From: Actinomycetota bacterium
GTDB lineage: Bacteria; Actinomycetota; Thermoleophilia; Solirubrobacterales; 70-9
Length of the DNA stretch: 5,590 bases
Assembly (NCBI GenBank): GCA_018268695.1
Contig: JAFDWD010000589.1
Coordinates: 1-5,590, forward strand
Direction: 5' to 3'
Position 1 is the first letter of the stretch, and the number at the start of each line of letters is the position of its first letter. Below are positions 1 through 4,480 of the stretch, piece after piece. Made by a program: the position numbers and the translations under genes. The notes beneath the pieces were generated by a model. It had not been told where the DNA came from and made no database searches. It worked only from the letters and a program-made list of their open reading frames with translations.

Positions 1-392
1 CCGATCACCTGGAGCGCGTAGGCGACGTTGTCGTAGACGGTCCGGTTCGGCAGCAGCTTGAAGTCCTGGAAGACGGTGCCGATGTTGCGGCGCAGCTGCG
101 GGACCTTCTTCTCCGGCATCGAGCCGATGTCGCGGCCGGCGATGCGGACGGTCCCTTCGGTGACGTCGAGCTCGCGGATCAGGGTCTTGATCAGCGTCGA
201 CTTGCCACAGCCGGTCGGGCCGACGAGGAAGACGAACTCCCCCCGGCCGATCGACAGCGAGACGCGGTCGAGCGCCATGTGACCGCCGGGGTAGACCTTG
301 GTCACGTCGTTCAGCTCGATGATCGGTGCGCGCCGACCACGCGAGCGCACAGGCTCGGGGGCGCGATTCTTTTGGCGTCGGAGTCTCGGCAT
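1..392 (-). CDS. ftsE: FtsE, ATP-binding protein of the FtsEX cell-division complex (C-terminus cut by window edge)
   Basis: FtsE is the cytoplasmic ATPase that, with the membrane protein FtsX, controls cell-wall hydrolases at the septum. 130 codons are visible, reading right to left from ATG at 390-392. The ABC fold starts at about residue 24 (IIELNDVTKVYPGG). The Walker A motif GPTGCGKST is at residues 58-66 and the Q-loop Gln is at 109 in IGTVFQDFKLLPNRTVYDNV, a stretch typical of FtsE rather than other ABC ATPases. The signature motif, Walker B and H-loop, about 100 residues, lie beyond the left edge, where ftsX would be expected next. The chosen ATG is preceded by AGAAGG at a long 12-base spacing. 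It adds about 23 Arg/Lys-rich residues before the usual FtsE start. GTG at codon 15 is an alternative but has no visible ribosome binding site. The family call is secure; the exact start is not. Confidence 0.9.
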   Translation of the reverse strand, partial: MPRLRRQKNRAPEPVRSRGRRAPIIELNDVTKVYPGGHMALDRVSLSIGRGEFVFLVGPTGCGKSTLIKTLIRELDVTEGTVRIAGRDIGSMPEKKVPQLRRNIGTVFQDFKLLPNRTVYDNVAYALQVI

Positions 393-444
393 AGGTGTGA
401 GGTGCCTTCTGCGAGAACAAGATGACTCCTCCGAAGTCTCGCCT

Positions 445-478
445 GCGAAATTTTGCGCCCAGAATTCGGGCGTTTCGC
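445..478. promoter_or_regulatory. Bulged inverted repeat between the usp-like gene and ftsE
   Basis: GCGAAA (445-450) pairs with TTTCGC (473-478), and CGCCC (456-460) pairs with GGGCG (468-472). Together they give an 11-base-pair stem with a TTTTG bulge on one side and a 7-base loop containing GAATTC. It lies 65 bases past the stop of the usp-like gene and 53 bases before the ftsE start, both on the minus strand. It could end the first transcript or be an operator or leader structure for ftsE. On the minus strand no clear U-run follows the outer stem, so a classical terminator is not supported. The pairing is directly visible; the role is inference. Confidence 0.35.
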
Positions 479-488
479 TCTGCGATTG

Positions 489-509
489 GCCCGCTCCGGG
501 CGCCTTTTT
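489..509 (+). terminator. Weak terminator-like hairpin with T-run
   Basis: GCCCG (489-493) pairs with CGGGC (497-501) around a 3-base loop, followed by GCC and five T (505-509). Shape and orientation fit a short intrinsic terminator for plus-strand transcription. No plus-strand gene ends here, so it would act only on antisense or pervasive transcription. The five-pair stem is marginal and may be chance. Confidence 0.2.
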
Positions 510-542
510 AGGTTCGCCTCAGAAAACGGGGACGCGAGCGGG

Positions 543-905
543 CTAGACGGCGACGAGATCGGGACGGACGCCGAGCGCCGCCTGGGGGTCGACGAGGACC
601 ACCACGTCGTCGATCTCCCGCGAGTGCATCACGTCACCGGCGGCCGCGGCGAAGTCCGCGTCCCCGACGATCGTCTCGATCACCTCGAGCCCGGCATCGC
701 GCAGGGCGCTCGCGCCGGCCTCGGCGCGATCCAGCGCGTCGGCCCAGTCGATCGGCGAGTCGGCCCCGTGCAGCGGCGTAGCCGGGACCAGCAGCGTGAA
801 CCCGGTCCCCTCGGACCGCGGCCGCAGGGCGTCCACCATGATCGGCGGCTCCGCCTCCCGTCCCACGATCACCAGAACGTTGCGCTTTTTCTCGGTCTCC
901 AGCAT
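543..905 (-). CDS. Small UspA-like (universal stress protein fold) protein, function unknown
   Basis: A 120-residue soluble protein with an alternating strand/helix pattern like a trimmed UspA domain. Strand VLVIVG is at residues 10-15, strand FTLLVPAT at 36-43, a helix with DALDRAEAGASALRDAG at about 56-72, strand VIETIVGD at 75-82, and strand DDVVVLVDP at 99-107. The chain is shorter than the usual 140-160 residues. The glycine-rich G-2x-G-9x-G(S/T) segment, which binds ATP in many Usp proteins, is not visible after the last strand, so nucleotide binding is doubtful. The start is well supported: GAGGGGAG lies 5 bases before the ATG at 903-905. The gene is flanked by gaps of 150 and 206 bases and is probably its own transcript. 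I do not recognise a specific named protein. The fold assignment comes from sequence pattern only. Confidence 0.72.
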   Translation of the reverse strand: MLETEKKRNVLVIVGREAEPPIMVDALRPRSEGTGFTLLVPATPLHGADSPIDWADALDRAEAGASALRDAGLEVIETIVGDADFAAAAGDVMHSREIDDVVVLVDPQAALGVRPDLVAV

Positions 906-936
906 CGTGTCTCCCCTCTATTCGTCATCAGGTCCT

Positions 937-979
937 CCCAGCCTTCACCTTGGACGTAAACGCCCAGCCAAGTTCACCT
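937..979. repeat. Imperfect direct repeat upstream of the usp-like gene
   Basis: CCCAGCC-TTCACCT (937-950) recurs as CCCAGCC-AAG-TTCACCT (963-979), identical apart from a 3-base insertion, with starts 26 bases apart. The pair lies 32-74 bases before the start codon of the minus-strand usp-like gene, where a promoter or activator site would be expected. Function is inference. Confidence 0.4.
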
Positions 980-1006
980 GAGCGTTCCCTTAAGACGCTC
1001 TGGGCG
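961..1006. promoter_or_regulatory. Nested inverted repeats upstream of the usp-like gene
   Basis: Two inverted repeats sit one inside the other. CGCCCAG (961-967) pairs with CTGGGCG (1000-1006), and GAGCGT (980-985) pairs with ACGCTC (995-1000). They share base 1000, so they cannot both form fully. The left arm of the outer repeat overlaps the second copy of the direct repeat at 963-979. This may be a leader structure or an operator for the usp-like gene. No T-run follows on either strand. Confidence 0.35.
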
Positions 1007-1024
1007 GAAGGACGGAGCGGTCTT

Positions 1025-1061
1025 CGTCGAGTTCGGACGCCCTGACCGCCCGAACTCGACG
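1025..1061 (-). terminator. 12-bp perfect inverted repeat downstream of nadA
   Basis: CGTCGAGTTCGG (1025-1036) and CCGAACTCGACG (1050-1061) are perfect inverse complements around a 13-base loop. It lies about 50 bases beyond the nadA stop codon in the direction of nadA transcription, a normal place for a terminator. On the minus strand the stem is followed by AAGACCGCTCC with no U-run. If it ends transcription, it is the U-poor kind proposed for GC-rich actinomycetes. A protein-binding palindrome is the alternative. Confidence 0.45.
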
Positions 1062-1084
1062 CGCATCTTTCGTGACGCCCATAG

Positions 1085-1102
1085 GCCCGCCGGGCGGCGG
1101 GC
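1085..1102 (-). terminator. GC-only hairpin just past the nadA stop codon
   Basis: GCCCGCC (1085-1091) pairs with GGCGGGC (1096-1102) around a 4-base loop, 9 bases after the nadA stop. The seven all-GC pairs make it very stable, but no U-run follows. It may stabilise the 3' end of the nadA message or act with the larger repeat at 1025-1061 as a two-part terminator. Confidence 0.4.
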
Positions 1103-1111
1103 ACGGCGTCC

Positions 1112-2143
1112 CTACCCGATCGCCACCATGCGCTCGATCGGGAGCTTCGCCCGCTCGGCGATCGCGGGCTCCACACTGACCTCGAACTTCATCTCCGCGA
1201 GCGAGTCCCGCAGCTTCGGGAGCGTGATCATCTTCATGTATTTGCAGAAGGCCATCCGGTTGGCCTCGATCAGGTTCGCCTTCGGCGCCGCCTGCTGGAG
1301 GGGGTAGAGCATGCCGTTCTCGGTGGCGACGATGAACTCGCCCTCCGGGTTGGCTTCGACATAGGTCTGCATGCCCGAGGTGGAGAGCATGTGAACGCCG
1401 GTGGTGTCGATGTCGCCCGCGGCGACGTACTCCATCGCCTGGGTCGAGCAGCCGCACTCCGGGTGGATCAGGAACTCGGCCTCGGGGTGTTCGGCGCGGG
1501 TGCGGGCGATGTCCTCGGGACGGATGCCGGCGTGGACGTGGCACTCGCCGTCCCAGATGTGGAAGCGGGCGCGGCGCTCCGGTTCCTTGGTCAGCCCGGT
1601 CTCGCGCTCGACGAAGGCCCCGAGCCACATGTCGGGACCGAAGAGGATCTCGGTGTCGGGGCCATGCTCGCGCCAGATGTGCTCGACCACCGAGACGGCG
1701 TTCGAGGAGGTCACGCAGTAGTCGGTCTCCGCCTTCACCGCGGCCGAGGTGTTCACGTACATCACCACCATCGCCCCCGGGTGCTGGGCCTTCCAGCCGC
1801 GCAGCTGCTCGACCGTGATCGAGTCGGCGAGGCTGCAGCCGGCGTCGAGGTCGGGGATCAGCACCTTCTTTTCGGGCGAGAGGATCGAGGCCGTCTCGGC
1901 CATGAAGTGGACGCCGCAGAAGACGATCACCTCGGCGTCGGTGGCCGCGGCGGCACGGGAGAGGCCGAGGCTGTCGCCGCGATGGTCAGCGACGTCCTGG
2001 ATCTCCGGCACCTCGTAGTTGTGCGCGAGGATCACCGCATCGCGCTCGGCCGCGAGCGCGCGGATCTCCTCGCTGAGCGCGGCGATCTCCTCCGGAGCGA
2101 GCTCCGGGGCAATTCCGGGTTGGATCGTCGGGAGCTCCTGCAT
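1112..2143 (-). CDS. nadA: NadA, quinolinate synthase
   Basis: NadA is a cytoplasmic [4Fe-4S] enzyme that condenses iminoaspartate with dihydroxyacetone phosphate to give quinolinate, the committed step of de novo NAD synthesis. At 343 residues it is a normal length. Three pseudo-symmetric domains are recognisable: AHNYEVPEIQDVAD at 40-53, GCSLADS at 102-108, YVNTSAAVKAE at 129-139, CVTSSNA at 143-149, GECHVHAG at 199-206, HPECGCST at 227-234 and FCKYMKM at 299-305. By position the cluster ligands should be Cys103, Cys201 and Cys300. The active-site set includes His41/Tyr43, Tyr129/Asn131, His204 and Glu229. The start has AAAGGA 7 bases upstream. No nadB (aspartate oxidase) adjoins it. The next pathway gene, nadC, lies on the same strand beyond the opposite-strand fpg. 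Cys230 and Cys232 are extra cysteines near Glu229 of unknown importance. Confidence 0.96.
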   Translation of the reverse strand: MQELPTIQPGIAPELAPEEIAALSEEIRALAAERDAVILAHNYEVPEIQDVADHRGDSLGLSRAAAATDAEVIVFCGVHFMAETASILSPEKKVLIPDLDAGCSLADSITVEQLRGWKAQHPGAMVVMYVNTSAAVKAETDYCVTSSNAVSVVEHIWREHGPDTEILFGPDMWLGAFVERETGLTKEPERRARFHIWDGECHVHAGIRPEDIARTRAEHPEAEFLIHPECGCSTQAMEYVAAGDIDTTGVHMLSTSGMQTYVEANPEGEFIVATENGMLYPLQQAAPKANLIEANRMAFCKYMKMITLPKLRDSLAEMKFEVSVEPAIAERAKLPIERMVAIG

Positions 2144-2236
2144 GAGCCCTTCCTTTCCTCTGTTCGCCGGCAGACCTTCAGGTCGAACCAGGTCGAATAA
2201 ACGTGGACGGAGTTTACCGGGTGCGATCCTTCAGGA
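2144..2236. promoter_or_regulatory. Divergent nadA/fpg promoter region with tandem 10-base repeat
   Basis: These 93 bases separate two divergent start codons and must hold both promoters. CAGGTCGAAC (2179-2188) is followed directly by CAGGTCGAAT (2189-2198), a 9-of-10 match repeated at about one helical turn. The first copy also overlaps a dyad, GACCT-TC-AGGTC (2174-2185). Such spacing suits two protein monomers on the same DNA face, for example a repressor of NAD synthesis or of repair genes. I cannot assign a regulator. I see no convincing -35/-10 pair for either gene. nadA has a good ribosome binding site at 2151-2156; fpg does not. Confidence 0.5.
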
Positions 2237-3082
2237 ATGCCTGAGCTACCCGAGGTCGAGATCACCGTGCGGCGGATCGAGGAAGCCGTCAAGGGAGCAA
2301 CGGTCGAATCGGTACTGGCGCCGGGGATGAACGTGATGAAGACGTTCGAGCCGCCGCTGGATGCCCTGGTCGGCCGCGAGATCACCGGCGTGCGGCGGAT
2401 CGCCAAGATGCCGGTGGTCGAGTTCGGCGACCTCTCGCTCCTCATCCACCTGATGTCGGCGGGACGCCTGCGCGTTTCCGACAAACGCGCGTCGCTGAAA
2501 GACCGCGCCTCCCGGGTGTTGATCCGCCTCGAGGACGGCCGCGAGCTACGCCTGCGGGAGATGGGAACCAAGCAGCGCGCCTGGGCAAAGCTCCTGCCCT
2601 CCGACAAGGTCGCCGAGGACGAGATGGTGGCGACCCTGGGCCCGGAAGCCTGGCCCGTCCCGCCGTTGGAGGAGTTTGCCGCCGCGATCGACAAGCCGCG
2701 CCACCTCCACCCCTTGCTGCGCCACCAGAAAGACATCAGTGGCATCGGTCGCTCCTGGGTCGACGAGATCCTCTGGGAAGCCCGCCTCTCCCCCTTCAAG
2801 AAAGGCTCCGAACTGGACTCCGACGAGGTCGCCCGTCTCCACGCCGCCCTCCACGTCCTCGGCGACGCGATCGACCACTACGAGAAGACGATCGGCCCCG
2901 ACCTCCCCGACAAGATCAAGGTCCCCCTACGGATCCACAAACACGAGGGCGAGCCCTGCCCCCGCTGCGGCACCACCCTCGAGGCCGTCTACTTCTCCGA
3001 ACACCAGATGAACTACTGCCCCCACGACCAGACCGGCGACCGCATCCTCAAGGACCGCCGCCTGTCGAAACTCCTGAAGTAG
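2237..3082 (+). CDS. Fpg/Nei-family DNA glycosylase/AP lyase, divergent type
   Basis: Base-excision repair enzyme expected to remove oxidised bases and nick the strand by AP-lyase chemistry. The start is fixed by MPELPEVE: Pro2 becomes the catalytic N-terminal nucleophile and Glu3 the partner acid. Conserved Lys57 follows in RIAKMPVVEF. The helix-two-turn-helix covers about 158-193 (GIGRSWVDEILWEARLSPF) and the zinc finger 241-264. The total of 281 residues is normal. Several signature residues differ from classical MutM: HLMSAGRL replaces HLGMSGRL, GTKQRA replaces the RRFG loop, GIGR replaces GIGN, and the fourth zinc Cys is Asp264 (CPHDQ). This suggests a distinct Fpg-like subfamily, so 8-oxoguanine specificity is uncertain and I give no symbol. 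AGGA abuts the ATG with no spacer, so initiation may be leaderless or weak. It is divergent from nadA and ends 3 bases from the end of nadC. Confidence 0.9.
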   Translation: MPELPEVEITVRRIEEAVKGATVESVLAPGMNVMKTFEPPLDALVGREITGVRRIAKMPVVEFGDLSLLIHLMSAGRLRVSDKRASLKDRASRVLIRLEDGRELRLREMGTKQRAWAKLLPSDKVAEDEMVATLGPEAWPVPPLEEFAAAIDKPRHLHPLLRHQKDISGIGRSWVDEILWEARLSPFKKGSELDSDEVARLHAALHVLGDAIDHYEKTIGPDLPDKIKVPLRIHKHEGEPCPRCGTTLEAVYFSEHQMNYCPHDQTGDRILKDRRLSKLLK

Positions 3083-3085
3083 GAA

Positions 3086-3946
3086 TCAGTCCTCCGCGCT
3101 GAGCAGCAGGGAGAAGTCGAGAGCCGGCGCCGAGTGGGTCAGGGCGCCGACGGAGATGAAGTCGACGCCGGTCTCAGCGGTGGCGCGGACGGTCTCCAGG
3201 TTGACGTTGCCGGAGGCCTCGAGCGTCGGCTTGCCGTTGCCGCCGTGGGCGTCGCGCAGCTCGACCGCGGCGCGCATCGTCGGCAGGTCCATGTTGTCGA
3301 GGAGGAGCTCGTCGGCGCCGGTGCCGAGGGCATAGGCGGTCTCGTCGAGGTTGCTGACCTCGACCTTGATCGGGAGCTCGGGATGGGCCTTACGAGCCGC
3401 GTAGACCGCCTTCGGGATGCCACCTGCGGCGGCGATGTGGTTCTCCTTGATCAGGAAGGCGTCGTAGAGCCCCATCCGGAGGTTGGTGCCACCGCCTGCC
3501 ACGACCGCCGCCTTCTCCAACCTGCGCAGGCCGGGGGTCGTCTTGCGGGTGTCGAGGATCGTCGCCTTGGTGCCGTCCACCGCCTCGACGTAGCGGGCGG
3601 TCAGCGTCGCCACCCCGGAGAGGTGGGCGAGGAAGTTCAGCGCGGTGCGCTCGGCGGCGAGGATCGCGCGGGCGGACCCGCGGGCGACCAGCACCTCGAC
3701 CGGAACGGTCTGACGCCAGAGGCCCTCCGGGGCCAGCTTCTCGACCTCCTCCACCCCGGTCTGGGCCATCGTCTCCACGACGAGGTCGAGCCCGAAGACG
3801 ACGCCCGGAGCTTTTTGGACGATCCGAGCGGTCGCCGTCGCCTCGGCGGGGACGGTCGCTTCACTCGTCACGTCACCGTCACCGAGGTCCTCGGCCAATG
3901 CCCTGGCGACCATCTCGCGAAGCTCGTCGGCCGAAATTGCGGGCAC
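3086..3946 (-). CDS. nadC: NadC, nicotinate-nucleotide pyrophosphorylase (quinolinate phosphoribosyltransferase)
   Basis: NadC converts quinolinate and PRPP to nicotinate mononucleotide, CO2 and pyrophosphate, the step after NadA. At 286 residues it has normal length with an N-terminal sandwich domain (about 1-115) and a C-terminal barrel. Motifs seen: EDLGDGDVTS (19-28), ERTALNFLAHLSG (99-111), DTRKTTPGLR (132-141), AGGGTNLRMGL (150-160), IKENH (166-170), KVEVSNL (194-200), LLDNM (215-219), EASGNV (243-248) and DFISVGALTHS (262-272). By a constant offset of 5 from the Mycobacterium tuberculosis enzyme, Arg100, Arg134, Lys135, Arg157, Lys167, Glu196 and Asp217 match catalytic residues. The conserved His161 is Leu156 here. 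The start is GTG at 3944-3946: AGGGTG lies 5 bases upstream and an in-frame TAG (3956-3958) rules out an earlier start. An ATG overlapping it at 3946-3948 is out of frame. Confidence 0.95.
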   Translation of the reverse strand: MPAISADELREMVARALAEDLGDGDVTSEATVPAEATATARIVQKAPGVVFGLDLVVETMAQTGVEEVEKLAPEGLWRQTVPVEVLVARGSARAILAAERTALNFLAHLSGVATLTARYVEAVDGTKATILDTRKTTPGLRRLEKAAVVAGGGTNLRMGLYDAFLIKENHIAAAGGIPKAVYAARKAHPELPIKVEVSNLDETAYALGTGADELLLDNMDLPTMRAAVELRDAHGGNGKPTLEASGNVNLETVRATAETGVDFISVGALTHSAPALDFSLLLSAED

Positions 3947-4015
3947 ATTGGCACCCTAGCGAAGTCGTGGGGGGTGAAATCTCACGTCCCCGGGACTTGG
4001 CACGTTTGAAGACTG
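3947..4015. promoter_or_regulatory. Divergent nadC/sigma-factor control region with two dyads
   Basis: Only 69 bases separate the two divergent start codons. They contain GTGA-aatc-TCAC (3974-3985), immediately followed by GTCCC-c-GGGAC (3986-3996). The heptamer TTGGCAC occurs twice in the same orientation (3948-3954 and 3997-4003). The dyads lie where a repressor, or an autoregulating sigma factor, would act. I find no pair of hexamers matching a known sigma consensus at normal spacing. The sigma gene has only a weak GAAGA (4008-4012) as ribosome binding site. Confidence 0.4.
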
Positions 4016-4480
4016 ATGGCAGAGCTACCCCCGTTCCAGACACTGATCGACGAGCACGCCGCCGAGGTGATGGCGGTGCTGCGCGGCGCGGTCGGGCGCG
4101 ACGGGGCCGAGGACGCCTTCCAGGAGACCTTCCTGGCCGCCCTGCGGGCCTACCCGAGCCTCGGCGAAGCCCGCAACCTACGCGGCTGGCTGGTGACGAT
4201 CGCGCATCGCAAGGCAATCGACCACCACCGGGCGCGGGGACGCTCACCGGTGCCGGTCGAGTCGGTCCGCGAGGAGGCGGTCTTCGATCCCGATCCAGCC
4301 GATGGCGAGGTCTGGCGCGCTGTGGCAGTCCTGCCGCCGAAGCAGCGGGCCGCGGTCACCCTGCGCTTCGCCGGCGACCTTCCCCACGAGGAGATCGCCG
4401 CGGCGCTCGGCTGTTCGCCCGAGGCGGCACGCCGCAGCCTGCACGAGGGACTGAAACGACTTCGAAAGGAGATGGCATGA
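4016..4480 (+). CDS. ECF-type RNA polymerase sigma factor
   Basis: A 154-residue two-domain sigma-70 family factor that would direct RNA polymerase to a specific promoter set. Sigma region 2 spans about 8-76: AEDAFQETFLAALRAYP (31-47) is region 2.2, which binds the polymerase clamp, and RGWLVTIAHRKAIDHHRARGR (56-76) is regions 2.3-2.4, which contact the -10 element. A linker rich in Asp, Glu and Pro (77-97) leads to sigma region 4 (98-151), whose helix-turn-helix is in HEEIAAALGCSPEAARRSLHEG (124-145). There is no region 1 or 3 and no C-terminal sensor extension, as in a minimal ECF factor. Its last codons overlap the next gene by ATGA, and no anti-sigma gene or transmembrane partner is in view. 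It is divergent from nadC. The ECF subgroup and target genes cannot be read from the sequence. Confidence 0.93.
   Translation: MAELPPFQTLIDEHAAEVMAVLRGAVGRDGAEDAFQETFLAALRAYPSLGEARNLRGWLVTIAHRKAIDHHRARGRSPVPVESVREEAVFDPDPADGEVWRAVAVLPPKQRAAVTLRFAGDLPHEEIAAALGCSPEAARRSLHEGLKRLRKEMA
4466..4476 (+). promoter_or_regulatory. Ribosome binding site and ATGA overlap coupling sigma factor to ogt
   Basis: AAGGAG (4466-4471) lies 5 bases before ATG at 4477-4479, which itself overlaps the sigma-factor stop TGA (4478-4480). This is the strongest Shine-Dalgarno match in the window. It fixes the ogt start although the reading frame stays open far upstream, and it indicates coupled translation of the two proteins. 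Confidence 0.85.

Noticed and set aside
453..959. Plus-strand reading frame of 168 residues opposite the usp-like gene
   Set aside because: It is the antisense shadow of 543-905. Its composition (runs of Arg, Gly, Pro, His) is typical of a GC-rich shadow frame, and the minus-strand gene has the ribosome binding site and the fold pattern.
1391..2200. Long plus-strand frame (269 residues) over nadA
   Set aside because: The opposite strand encodes all NadA motifs. The plus frame is low-complexity Gly/Val/Arg/Asp/His and has no recognisable motif.
2144..2236. NAD-sensing riboswitch (nadA motif) before nadA
   Set aside because: The leader is at most 93 bases, shared with the fpg promoter. I see only a repeated 10-mer and a short dyad, not the multi-hairpin core expected.
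3944..3948. ATG at 3946-3948 as the nadC start
   Set aside because: It is in another frame and its reading (MCPQ...) does not give NadC. GTG one codon step away has correct spacing to AGGGTG and the right frame.
3134..4009. Long plus-strand frame (291 residues) over nadC
   Set aside because: It is a shadow of the well-conserved nadC on the minus strand and also runs through the promoter region.
3898..4476. Extension of the ogt frame upstream, giving a 381-residue protein
   Set aside because: The upstream part overlaps nadC and the sigma factor in another frame and is Arg/Gly/Pro-rich without motifs. The strong ribosome binding site at 4466-4471 and the ATGA overlap place the start at 4477.
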